The translations under genes and the position numbers were made by a program. Under the pieces are notes generated by a model. That model was given only the letters and a program-made list of their open reading frames with translations. It had not been told where the DNA came from and did not search any database. Below, piece by piece: positions 35,126 to 44,500 of a stretch of 64,000 nt of DNA; the first letter of the stretch is position 1, and the number at the start of each line of letters is the position of its first letter. Source of the DNA: Clostridiales bacterium Firm_11 (lineage in GTDB: Bacteria > Bacillota > Clostridia > Christensenellales > Aristaeellaceae); the NCBI GenBank assembly GCA_001604105.1, contig LVAQ01000016.1, positions 35,688-99,687 on the forward strand, in the 5' to 3' direction.

Positions 35126-36532
35126 ATGATAAAACGAAATATGGAACCTCGTGTGACTGCGATGCCCACCCAACCGGCAGAGGTACGCTGTGGCAATTTT
35201 GAGGAAGTCGCGCTGGGCTATACGCTGGAAATGGCTGTGCGCGAAGCGCAGCGCTGCCTGAATTGCAAACATAAACCCTGTGTGGCCGCCTGTCCGGTGG
35301 GAATCGATATTCCCGGGTTTATCGAAAAAGTTGCGCAGGGAGATATTCAGGGCGCTTATCACGTGCTGAGCCAAAGCACTGCGCTGCCTGCTGTTTGCGG
35401 CCGCGTTTGCCCGCAGGAGAACCAGTGCGAGGGTGTTTGTGTACGCGGCATCAAAGGCGATAGCGTAGGCATTGGAAGGCTGGAACGCTTTGTGGCGGAT
35501 TGGCACCGAGAGCATGGCACGCGTGATGTCATGGAAAAACCCGCGCTTAATGGCCGTCGGGTGGCGGTGGTTGGGGCTGGCCCCAGCGGCTTGACCTGTG
35601 CCGGTGATTTGGCGCGCAAGGGTTATTCGGTAACGGTTTATGAAGCATTGCACATGGCGGGTGGCGTACTGGTATACGGTATTCCAGAGTTTCGGCTACC
35701 CAAAGCCATTGTTAAGCAGGAGATCGACGGGTTGATCGCACTGGGCGTGAACATTCAAACCGATGTGGTTGTAGGGCGCACGCTTTCGGTGGATGATCTG
35801 TTCGAGATGGGGTATGAGGCGGTTTTCATCGGCAGCGGGGCAGGGCTTCCCCGTTTTATGGGCATCCCGGGCGAAAGCCTGAAAGGGGTTTACAGCGCCA
35901 ATGAATACCTGACCAGAATCAACCTCATGAAAGCATATGACCAGACCAGCCGCACACCCATCCAGCGCAGCCACTCGGTAGCGGTGGTAGGCGGCGGCAA
36001 CGTCGCCATGGACGCGGCGCGCTGTGCCAAACGCCTTGGGGCGGAGCGGGTGTACATCGTTTACCGTCGCGGTATGGAGCAACTGCCCGCGCGGCACGAA
36101 GAGGTTGAGCACGCGCAGGAGGAAGGCATTGTGTTTCGCACGCTGGCCAGCCCGCTTGAAGTCATGGGAGATGAGAACGGCTGGGTAACGGGCATGCGTT
36201 GCCAGCAGATGACGTTGGGCGAGCCGGATGCGAGCGGGCGCCGCTCACCAGTGGTCATGGAAGGCAGCGAGTTTTACCTCGCGGTGGATACGGTGATCAT
36301 CGCAATCGGCACATCGCCTAACCCGCTTATCCGGCAAACGACGGCAGGGCTTGAAACAGATCGCCATGGATGCATTGTGACCAATGGGATTGACGGCCTG
36401 ACCAGTCGGCCGCAGGTATACGCGGGGGGCGACGTTGTAACAGGCGCGGCAACGGTGATTCTGGCGATGGGCGCAGGCAAGCAGGCGGCCGAAGCGATTG
36501 ACCGCGAGCTGAGCGCCAAGGATAAGGCGTGA
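35126..36532 (+). CDS. nfnB: NfnB/GltA-like Fe-S flavoprotein (NADPH-dependent glutamate synthase small-subunit type)
   Basis: 468 aa from ATG 35126 (GGGAGGTG upstream). N-terminal Cys groups CLNCKHKPCVAACPVG and CGRVCPQENQCEGVC bind [4Fe-4S] clusters. The FAD motif VAVVGAGPSGLTCAGDLA (~148) and NADPH motif VAVVGGGNVAMDAARCAKRL follow. The glutaminase and synthase domains of the glutamate synthase large subunit are absent, which fits NfnB. It starts 1 base after the NfnA-like stop. Confidence 0.87.
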   Translation: MIKRNMEPRVTAMPTQPAEVRCGNFEEVALGYTLEMAVREAQRCLNCKHKPCVAACPVGIDIPGFIEKVAQGDIQGAYHVLSQSTALPAVCGRVCPQENQCEGVCVRGIKGDSVGIGRLERFVADWHREHGTRDVMEKPALNGRRVAVVGAGPSGLTCAGDLARKGYSVTVYEALHMAGGVLVYGIPEFRLPKAIVKQEIDGLIALGVNIQTDVVVGRTLSVDDLFEMGYEAVFIGSGAGLPRFMGIPGESLKGVYSANEYLTRINLMKAYDQTSRTPIQRSHSVAVVGGGNVAMDAARCAKRLGAERVYIVYRRGMEQLPARHEEVEHAQEEGIVFRTLASPLEVMGDENGWVTGMRCQQMTLGEPDASGRRSPVVMEGSEFYLAVDTVIIAIGTSPNPLIRQTTAGLETDRHGCIVTNGIDGLTSRPQVYAGGDVVTGAATVILAMGAGKQAAEAIDRELSAKDKA

Positions 36533-36604
36533 CGAGCCTTGGCCCGATAGGCGAACGCTGCTCCCGGTGATACCGTTTACCCCATATTTGGAAAATAGAA
36601 AACA

Positions 36605-36638
36605 ATGCCCCCTGCCGCACCACGGTGGCAGGGGGCAT
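36605..36638. repeat. Hairpin repeat, copy 1
   Basis: 12-bp stem ATGCCCCCTGCC / GGCAGGGGGCAT around the loop GCACCACGGT. It follows the NfnB-like gene by ~70 bases and has no T run. Confidence 0.7.
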
Positions 36639-36825
36639 CAGCTTGTTGAAGAATCCCGTGTTGGTTTCTACCATCGCTTGCTTCATAGCGATGTAGGCTG
36701 TTCGCTTGCTCTTGCTATAGGTTGTGATGTGCGGGTTTAGGGTTCCACCCCAACCCGGGCAGGGGTTTCACCCCGAATCCTGACCAGAGTATGCAGCCCT
36801 TGAGCCAGCTTACTTGACAGCCTGC

Positions 36826-36857
36826 TGCCCCCTGCCGCACCATGGTGGCAGGGGGCA
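36826..36857. repeat. Hairpin repeat, copy 2
   Basis: 11-bp stem TGCCCCCTGCC / GGCAGGGGGCA around GCACCATGGT. It differs from copy 1 by one loop base. Confidence 0.7.
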
Positions 36858-37088
36858 TGATTCTGGAATTGAACTGAAATCAGAAGTGGTTTGCGGGTGC
36901 GACAATCTGCTGAAGGCATGCGCATAGCGGCAGGGTCAGTCGAAACAGGTTGATAGCACCTTGCCATGATTGTGTACAAACGCTTTACGGCTTCAGTGCG
37001 GCAAATGACACTCCTTTGCATGTGACCAATAACATGCCTTTGCAGCCCAATGGAATATATCGCTGGACTGCCTTCGCAAAGGGAACGC

Positions 37089-37114
37089 AAAAGGCGGGGG
37101 ATAATCCCCCGCCT
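37089..37114 (-). terminator. Terminator of rpmE
   Basis: Stem AGGCGGGGG / CCCCCGCCT (37092-37100 with 37106-37114); on the minus strand it ends in TTTT. It begins 8 bases after the rpmE stop. Confidence 0.85.
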
Positions 37115-37121
37115 GATGACA

Positions 37122-37322
37122 TTAATCCATGTTGAAACGCTTCTTGAAGCGATCTACGCGCCCGCCTGTATCCACCAGCTTCTGCTTGCCGGTGAAGAAA
37201 GGGTGACACTTGGAGCAGATTTCTACCTTGAGCTCTTGCTTGGTGGAACCCGTCTCAAACGTCTCACCGCATACGCAACGGACGGTTGCCTTGCCATACT
37301 TGGGATGGATTTTCTCTTTCAT
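37122..37322 (-). CDS. rpmE: 50S ribosomal protein L31
   Basis: 66 aa, the normal length. It starts [20 protein letters not shown] and contains [13 protein letters not shown] and [11 protein letters not shown]. The CxC and CxxC cysteines mark the zinc-binding form of L31. A strong AGAGGTGAT site precedes it. It stands alone between its own promoter and terminator. Confidence 0.98.
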   Translation of the reverse strand: MKEKIHPKYGKATVRCVCGETFETGSTKQELKVEICSKCHPFFTGKQKLVDTGGRVDRFKKRFNMD

Positions 37323-37378
37323 GCGATATCACCTCTTTTGCGCATGCTTGTGTGGGTTCGTACAGAACCGCGAATAAA

Positions 37379-37407
37379 AGTATACCATAGCCGTTTTTGC
37401 TTTGCAA
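37379..37407 (-). promoter_or_regulatory. Promoter of rpmE
   Basis: Minus strand TTGCAA (37402-37407), 17-bp spacer ending in TGG, TATACT (37379-37384). Confidence 0.75.
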
Positions 37408-37572
37408 GCGTTTTCTGGCCATGTATGGCCAAATGCTCCCAAAATGTTTGGCGGTCGGTACCCATGTAAGGATAACGGTCTGTTTGGGGTGAATCCAGTC
37501 AGGGCTGCATCCCCTTTGTGGATACATTACCGGAAACGATAAGCCGAATGCGTGGGAAAGACTACAGAAGGA

Positions 37573-38892
37573 TCAATCGGGTTTCTTCTCGTTTAAAAGC
37601 TTTTCTGCCAGCGCCAACAGAGCAGCCTTTTCATTTTTCACACGCTGTTCCACGGCGGCTTGCCAGAGCGTATCCAATACCCACCCGATTTGTCTGGCAG
37701 GCAAATTGCGCGCCGTACACAGGGGAAGCAGATCATCCCCGTTGAGGGCGAGCGCCTGAAGGCTGCGCGGGATGCCGCTTTGCAAGGCGGCAAGCATCGC
37801 ATCTGCCTGCTTGCATGCCATGGACAGCGGCTCACCTGCCGCATGCAATGCTGTAAAGGCAGCCGCCGCCTGCCTTAGAGCAGGCAGTCCAAGGCGCACA
37901 GCGTCCATCAGAGACAGCGAGCCTTGCCTAATGCCGTGCATGGCCTTGAGCGATGTTTCCGCCGCCGCTGCTTCGCGCTGACTGATACGCAGGCGGCGCA
38001 TACAGTCGCCGAGTGCTTGCGGTGATTCCTGCCAGAACAGCACCGTCAGCTTTCCAGCAATGGGTGGCATGCCCTCGGGCGGCAGATAACAGGCCGTTGC
38101 CCGTATGGCTGTGTCATTGGCTTGTAGCGTATCAAACAACGCGCCCCATGCGCCAACCTGTAAAAGTGTGTCAAGTCCAGCCGGGACAGGCGGTTGGCTG
38201 CGTGCCAGGGTGGGGTATCTGGCATCGGAAAGGAGCAGTTTGATCAGTTCATCCCGCAAGCGCTCCTGCGCGATATCCTTGAGCAGGGGAGCGAAGCGGG
38301 TCGCGGAGGCCAGCAAGGCGGGCGTCGGGGTAAGCCCCAGTTCCGCCTGAAACCGTGCCGCGCGAAGAATCCGCAGCCCATCGTCTTTGAGTACCTGATC
38401 AGGATCGACAGTGACGGTGTGTAGCACACGCTGGCGAATATGGGCAAGACCGCCGGTGGGGTCGATTAATGCTTCGGGGGCATCCGGCGTATCGGTCAGG
38501 CGCAGATACAGCGCGTTGACAGAGAAATCCCGACGAAGCGCATCCACTTGCGGAGTCGTTGCAAACGATACGGCGCTGGGTTGGTGGCCGCAGCGATAAC
38601 TATCCATACGAAAGGTGGTGTACTCAGCCATATGACGGCCATCGGCATCCGTAACATGCAACTCCACCGTGCCGAAATGCGCCGCACGGAGAACCGCGCG
38701 TACGGCTGTACCCGCGCAGAGCGCCACAACCTGATCCGGCGTGGCTGGCCCGCATACGTCGATATCACTGGCGGGAAGTCCCATGAGTGCGTTGCGTACC
38801 GACCCGCCCACAGCATACAACGGGAAGCCGCCCGCCGCAAACGCGCACGCCGCAGTCAAGAGCCACGGCGCGCGAAAGGCGGCGGTAATCAC
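37573..38892 (-). CDS. cca: CCA tRNA nucleotidyltransferase
   Basis: 439 aa from GTG 38892. The nucleotidyltransferase core shows YAVGGSVRNALMGLPASDID (~26-45) with the catalytic Asp pair, RRDFSVNALYL (~119) and ILRAARFQAELG, all typical of class II CCA-adding enzymes. The Ala-rich C-terminal half is the helical tRNA-binding part. The GTG overlaps the stop of the oligoendopeptidase gene (GTGA), so translation is coupled. Confidence 0.93.
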   Translation of the reverse strand: MITAAFRAPWLLTAACAFAAGGFPLYAVGGSVRNALMGLPASDIDVCGPATPDQVVALCAGTAVRAVLRAAHFGTVELHVTDADGRHMAEYTTFRMDSYRCGHQPSAVSFATTPQVDALRRDFSVNALYLRLTDTPDAPEALIDPTGGLAHIRQRVLHTVTVDPDQVLKDDGLRILRAARFQAELGLTPTPALLASATRFAPLLKDIAQERLRDELIKLLLSDARYPTLARSQPPVPAGLDTLLQVGAWGALFDTLQANDTAIRATACYLPPEGMPPIAGKLTVLFWQESPQALGDCMRRLRISQREAAAAETSLKAMHGIRQGSLSLMDAVRLGLPALRQAAAAFTALHAAGEPLSMACKQADAMLAALQSGIPRSLQALALNGDDLLPLCTARNLPARQIGWVLDTLWQAAVEQRVKNEKAALLALAEKLLNEKKPD

Positions 38893-40652
38893 CGCGCTGC
38901 CTGCTTTTGCGCCAGCGTGACGAACTCATCAATCTCGCCGCGTACCACATCCAGCGCGCTGCGCCAATAATCTACGCTGCGCACATCAATGCCGATGGAT
39001 GCGGCAACGTTGGCGACGGTATCGCTGCCGCAGCGGGCAAGCAGCGCATCATACTGGGGCAGGAAGGCTTTTCCCTCCTTGCGGTAGCGCTGAAAAACGC
39101 CTAGACCGAACAAAAGGCCAAAGGCATAGGGGAAGTTGTAGAAGTGCAGCCCCACGGTGTAATAGTGACCCTTGTTAATCCACATATCCGCATGGCGCGT
39201 ATCGGCGGCCAGCCCATCGCCATAAGCTTCATCCTGCGCGGCGAGCATCATCTGACGCAGTTCTTCCACGGTGGGTGTGTGGGTTTTTCGCGCCTCAAAT
39301 ACCGCGCTTTCAAACAGGTAGCGGCTCAGGATGTCCACACAGCACTGTGTGGCTTCCACCAGGCTGCTTTCCAGCATGGAGAAAGCACGCTGTGGGTTGG
39401 CGGTTTCCAGCACGGTTTGGGCAAGCAGCGTTTCATTGAAGGTGGAGGCTGTCTCCGCCAGCGGCATGGGCGGCTGCGCCATCAGAATCGGCGCGCTTTC
39501 CAGGCACCGCGCGTGCCAGGCGTGCCCCAATTCATGCGCCAAAGTGCTCACATCGCCATAACTGCCGACAAAGTTGGTCATGATGCGGCTGATGCCCAGC
39601 TCATGGTTCTCGCTGCAGAACGCGCCGCCTTCTTTGCCTTCGCGAGGGTAAAGATCGATCCAGCGGTTCTCAAACGCCTGATCCATGAAGGCGGCCATTG
39701 CGGGATGCGCTTTGCCGAAAGCATCGGCAATCAGCGCGCGCGCTTCCTCAATGGTGTAGGTTTGCACATCATCCCCGACAGGGGCAAACAGGTCATAGAA
39801 GGGCAAACCATCCGCATGCCCCAGCAGCGTTGCCTTTGCCTTGAGGTAACGGCGGAAATCCGGCAGGGCTTCGCGGATTGCGGTTAACATGGCATCCAGT
39901 GTTTCGTGATCCATGCGGCTTTCAGCGAGTTGCTGGGTCAGCACATCCGGATAATTGCGCGCTTCGCACAGGGTGAGCGCTTCGCCTTTGATGCCGCCAA
40001 GGCAGAAAGCCATGGGCAATGCCACCTTGGGGTATGCGGCAAGTTCGGCCTCGTAGGCCGCCTTGCGTACAGCAGCATCCGGGTCAAAGGCTTTGCCGCG
40101 GATGGCGGGCAGGGGCAGGCTGTTGCCTTGAAAATCTACCGTGAGGGTGCCCATGAGCTGATCGCGCAGCTTCTGGAAGGAGTCTCCGCCGCTGAGCGAC
40201 ATACGCAGCATCCATTTCTCCATGCTTTCCGGCAGCATATGCTTTGCTTCCTGCCGGGCTTCCCGCAGGATAAAAGCATTAGCGGTTAGCTTGGCGCTGC
40301 CCGCAATCAGGGATTCCAAATCATCCAGCTCTCCGATAAAGCGTGTGCAGGCGCTGCGCAGCACCTGCGCATCCACGGAGAGGGCGCTGAGTTCTTCCAG
40401 GGTACGAAAAGCCTCGCGGTTTTCCGCTTCTACGGCAAGCGTGAGCTGGCAGTAGAGGAAAGCGCGGGAGAGCTTATTGCTCAGCGCTTCCAAATGCGCG
40501 ATGATGCGCTCCAGTTTCTCTTGCAGGGGCAGTTCCGCTGCCAGCAGCGCGTTCCCTTCGGCTGTCATGGCCTTGATGGCTTGGATATCCGCCAGCAGAG
40601 CAGGGTCGGAGAAGCTTTGGTAGAATACGCTCAAGTCCCATGTCGATTCCAT
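38889..40652 (-). CDS. pepF: Oligoendopeptidase F-type metallopeptidase (M3 family)
   Basis: 587 aa from ATG 40652; AAAGGAG lies 11 bases upstream. The zinc site is LAHELGHAWHARCL (HExxH), with the third ligand Glu expected in LAETASTFNETLLAQ about 25 residues later. The N-terminal half is the helical M3 oligoendopeptidase region. It cuts peptides of about 6-18 residues in the cytoplasm. It leads an operon with cca. Confidence 0.93.
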   Translation of the reverse strand: MESTWDLSVFYQSFSDPALLADIQAIKAMTAEGNALLAAELPLQEKLERIIAHLEALSNKLSRAFLYCQLTLAVEAENREAFRTLEELSALSVDAQVLRSACTRFIGELDDLESLIAGSAKLTANAFILREARQEAKHMLPESMEKWMLRMSLSGGDSFQKLRDQLMGTLTVDFQGNSLPLPAIRGKAFDPDAAVRKAAYEAELAAYPKVALPMAFCLGGIKGEALTLCEARNYPDVLTQQLAESRMDHETLDAMLTAIREALPDFRRYLKAKATLLGHADGLPFYDLFAPVGDDVQTYTIEEARALIADAFGKAHPAMAAFMDQAFENRWIDLYPREGKEGGAFCSENHELGISRIMTNFVGSYGDVSTLAHELGHAWHARCLESAPILMAQPPMPLAETASTFNETLLAQTVLETANPQRAFSMLESSLVEATQCCVDILSRYLFESAVFEARKTHTPTVEELRQMMLAAQDEAYGDGLAADTRHADMWINKGHYYTVGLHFYNFPYAFGLLFGLGVFQRYRKEGKAFLPQYDALLARCGSDTVANVAASIGIDVRSVDYWRSALDVVRGEIDEFVTLAQKQAAR

Positions 40653-40740
40653 TGATGGGTTCACTCCTTTGGTGTTTCTCTGCGAACAGAAACGCGGCTT
40701 GTTCTTACGGCTGTGCCGCAATCTGTTCGAGCTGAATAGA

Positions 40741-40777
40741 AAAACACCCCCGCCGCGGCTTTTGCGCGGCGGGGGTG
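40741..40777 (-). terminator. Terminator of the GntR regulator gene
   Basis: 13-bp stem CACCCCCGCCGCG / CGCGGCGGGGGTG (40745-40757 with 40765-40777). On the minus strand TTTTT follows. It starts 4 bases after the gntR stop. Confidence 0.92.
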
Positions 40778-40781
40778 CGTT

Positions 40782-41474
40782 TCAGTCGCGGTTCTTCAGG
40801 TAGTTTGCCTCCGCAAGTGCGCTCAGGCAGGTTTCCTTGCTGCGCTCGATGTGTTTGCGCATGAGTTTTTCAAAGTTTGGCAAATCGCGTTTTTCCAGAT
40901 ATTCCAGCAATTTGTAGTGTTCCTCATGCGCCACTTTGCGGCGGGTCTCTTTGGCGATGCTCATGGCAGAAAACCGCCGGATGTACTCATCCTGTCCTTG
41001 AATCACGCGCAGGATGCGGTTAAGGCCGGAGATGGCGGTGAGCTCGTCATGAAAACTGCGTGCTAACGGGCTTACGCCTTCAATATCATTTTTGCTGATG
41101 TAGGCATCCATTTTATGAAGCTTCTCGCGAAGCGAGCGGATATCCTCCGGCGTCGCGTTATTGATAATGGCGGGAATGGTGAGCATCTCCAGCGCGTTGC
41201 GAATGGTGTAAATCTCTTCTACATCGGCCAGGGTAAAGGCGCGAACCATCACCCCGCGGCGCAGCACATATTCGACAAGCCCATCCCGCTCCAGCTTACG
41301 CAGTGCCTCGCGCAGCGGCGTACGGCTGATGTGCAGTTTATCGGCATATTCTGTTTCAACGATCCGCGCGCCGGCGGGAATCTGGCCGGTGATGATGGCA
41401 TGCTTCAGCGTTTCGTAAGCAATCTCACGAATGGGTTTGCTTTCGACCGAGGGAGTAAAGCGCGTCATGGACAT
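40782..41474 (-). CDS. GntR-family regulator, FadR/FCD type
   Basis: 230 aa. ATG 41474 is chosen because AGAGGTG lies 5 bases upstream. The N-terminal winged helix contains IITGQIPAGARIVETEYADK and ISRTPLREALRKLERDGLV. The C-terminal FCD domain has an Asp/His metal-binding pattern (FHDELTAISGL, HEEHYKLLEYLEKRD). Such regulators sense sugar acids, amino acids or similar small acids. A palindrome of the right type overlaps its own promoter, suggesting autoregulation. Confidence 0.92.
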   Translation of the reverse strand: MSMTRFTPSVESKPIREIAYETLKHAIITGQIPAGARIVETEYADKLHISRTPLREALRKLERDGLVEYVLRRGVMVRAFTLADVEEIYTIRNALEMLTIPAIINNATPEDIRSLREKLHKMDAYISKNDIEGVSPLARSFHDELTAISGLNRILRVIQGQDEYIRRFSAMSIAKETRRKVAHEEHYKLLEYLEKRDLPNFEKLMRKHIERSKETCLSALAEANYLKNRD

Positions 41475-41503
41475 CGGCACACCTCTTGTTCTTTCTTTGT
41501 ATT

Positions 41504-41513
41504 TTGTATACTA
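41504..41513. promoter_or_regulatory. Candidate GntR/FCD operator
   Basis: TTGTATACTA fits the FadR-subfamily pattern TNGT-N2-ACNA and overlaps the -10 box of the gntR promoter. Confidence 0.5.
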
Positions 41514-41536
41514 TCGTGCATGGTTGGTTTTGTCAA
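41508..41536 (-). promoter_or_regulatory. Promoter of the GntR gene
   Basis: Minus strand TTGACA (41531-41536), 17-bp spacer, TAGTAT (41508-41513). Confidence 0.75.
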
Positions 41537-41596
41537 GTGTTTTGGGCAACTTTCAAACGATGTTGGCATGATATCACGATGCATAAGACAGATCGT

Positions 41597-44500
41597 TTAC
41601 TTGAGCGAAACGCGTTCAGCGCCCAGCAGCGTGCGCAGGGCTTCCAGCACAGCGGGCGAAGCATTCGTCCAGCATGTTTTTTCCATCAGCAGCGTAATGC
41701 CCTCATCGGTGATTCTGGCATACACCGGAACATCCCCCGGCTGTGCTGTGCATGTCGCTTTAACTTGCGATAACCACGGCTCGCGTGTGGGCAAGGTAAT
41801 CAAAAGCTTACGCGCCGCGCGTTTGGCCAGCTGCGCGTCGGTCAGTGATGCTGCGCCGGATGCGACCTCTGCCGAAGGCGTAACCTCCGCGACAGACGCG
41901 CCTGTGACCTTGTGCGCAAACGCCTTTCCTTTGCCTGCGGCAACGGGTGGTGGGGATGGGGGCAGAACCGTTGGAATATGCTGCGCTGCATCCGCCGTTA
42001 GCAATACGCGCGGCGCGCCATGCAGCAGGGCGGTATCCACCACTACGCGTTTATCTGCATTGGGGTAAGCAGCCATGGTTTGCAGATTCTCCGCGGATAG
42101 CCTTGCGATTGGTTTGGCGGGGTCGTGTTTCCAGGGAACGGTGGGTTGCTGCGCTTCGTCCTGTTCAAAATCAGGATAGGCGGGGAGCGCACGGCGAAGG
42201 GTTGCCCCGGCTTTGGCCTGACTGGCACTCTGCGGCGTAAGCAGTTGAACGGCATCCACCAATAGCTTTGCTTCTTCATCCTCGCGGAATGAAAGCTTTC
42301 CTGTGAGCACCACAAGGGTATCCGCCGTAAGCAGCGTCACAAAACGATCGTAAATTTTGGGGAAAACCAGCCCTTCAATTTGCCCCGTAAGATCTTCCAG
42401 GGTAATGATGCCCATCATGGCGCCCTTTTTGGTGATGCGCCCTTTTGCCAGCGCCAGAATGCCCGCCATGACGACCATATCGCCATCATGGTCAAGGCCG
42501 TGATGTTCATTTTCAGCCATGGTTTGTACGTCCAGCACGGTGGTAAAGCCGTTTTGCAGCAAGGGCGCAAATTCATCCAGCGGATGCCCGCTGATGTATA
42601 CGCCCGTCATCTCTTTTTCCATGTTCAGCAGCGCCTTGCGGCTGTGCTCGGGCATATCCGGCACGGTTGCAGGCATGGGTTTTGCGACGGCGCCCATCAT
42701 GTCAAACAGGCTTACCTGCCCGGAAAGATTGCCCTTTCGCTTTTGAACGGCTTCATCGATTACGCGTTCATACACTGCCATCAGCTGCGCGCGGTTGTAC
42801 TTGCCAAAATCAAACGCGCCCGCCTTGATCAGACTTTCAACCACACGTTTGTTGATGGCCTCGGTGGGTACGCGATCCGCAAAATCAAAGAAATCGACAA
42901 ACAAGCCGCTCGACCTGGTTTGCGCGATGGCTTCCACCGCGTGGTAGCCAACGTTCTTGATGGCGCCCATTCCAAAACGAATGCCGGGCTTTTGGTTTTC
43001 ATCCGCGCCGACGGTGAACTTCCATCGGCTTTGATTGACATCCGGCGCTAGAACTGGAATGCCGCGGCTGCGGCAATACTGGATGTAACCAGCCACCTTG
43101 CCGGTATTATCCATGACGCTGTTCATAATGGCCGCCATAAACTGTACGGGGTAATGGCGCTTGAGCCAGCCCGTCTGCACGGCTACCACGCCATAGGCGG
43201 CCGCGTGGCTCTTGTTGAAAGCATAACTGGCAAAGGCGGTCATATCGTCAAATAGCTGTTCGGCAACCTTTTCAGGCACGCCGCGGCGTACACAACCTTC
43301 TACGACCACGTTGCCTTGCGCGTCGGTTAAGCCGTGGACAAAATGCGCCCGCTCCTGCGCCATGACATCTTTCTTTTTCTTGCTCATGGCACGGCGCACC
43401 AGATCGCTGCGCCCCAGCGAATACCCCGCCAGATCCCGCACGATTTGCATTACCTGTTCCTGATAAACCATGCAGCCATAGGTCACATCCAAAATGGGCT
43501 TCACCAGTGGGGTCGGGTAGCGAACGGTATCGGGATTCAGCTTACCGGCGATATAGCGCGGGATGCTTTCCATAGGGCCCGGCCGATACAGGGAGATGGC
43601 CGCGATGATATCCTCAAAGCACGCTGGCTTCATGTTCTGCAAAAATAGCCGCATGCCGCCGGATTCCAATTGAAACACGCCATCCGTATCCCCCGCGGAG
43701 ATCATTTCATATACGGCGGCATCGTCCAGCGGAATTTCCTCCGGCTTCATCGTAATGCCGATGTCGCGCATCATATCCAGCGCGTCACGGATTACGGTCA
43801 ACGTACGCAGCCCAAGAAAATCCATTTTCAGCAGCCCGAGATGCTCCAGCGTGTTCATCGGGAATTGCGTGGTGACGACTTCGTCATTGACCTGCAAAGG
43901 CACATATTCCGTTACGGGCTTCGCGGTTATCAGCACGCCCGCCGCGTGGGTGCTGGCGTGGCGGGGCATCCCCTCCAGCGCCATGCTGGTTTCGATGAGT
44001 TGCGCTACAGCAGGATCGGTATTGACCATCTCATGAAGCTGCGGGCTGATTTGCACCGCTTTTTCCAGCGTCATATCCAGCGAAAAGGGAATGGCCTTGG
44101 CCACCTGATCTACGGCGGCGTAGCTCATGCCGAGCACACGACCCACATCCCGCACGACCGCCTTGGCTTTCATGGTGCCAAAGGTGATGATCTGCGCCAC
44201 GTGATCCACACCGTATTTGCGCGTCACATAATCGATCACTTCCTGCCGACGCTCATAGCAGAAATCCACATCAATATCCGGCATGCTGATGCGCTCCGGG
44301 TTGAGGAACCGCTCAAAGAGCAGATTGTACTTGAGGGGGTCAAGCAGCGTGATGCGCAGCGTGTAGGCTACGATGCTGCCTGCGCCACTGCCGCGCCCGG
44401 GGCCAACCATGATGCCGTTTCGCTTGGCGTAGTCGATAAAATCCCAAACGATTAGGAAGTAATCGATAAACCCCATTTGGGCGATTACATCCAGCTCGTA

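Larger units (their letters stand above)
36533..37121. other. Gene-free stretch with a duplicated hairpin
   Basis: Two near-identical hairpins lie 221 bases apart (see the two repeat entries). Between and around them I see no protein family. Frames on the minus strand (36327-36686, 36737-37090) lack ribosome sites and motifs. Confidence 0.5.

Noticed and set aside
36737..37090. 117-codon minus frame beside the hairpin repeats
   Set aside because: No ribosome site or motif; it runs across a hairpin and intergenic sequence.
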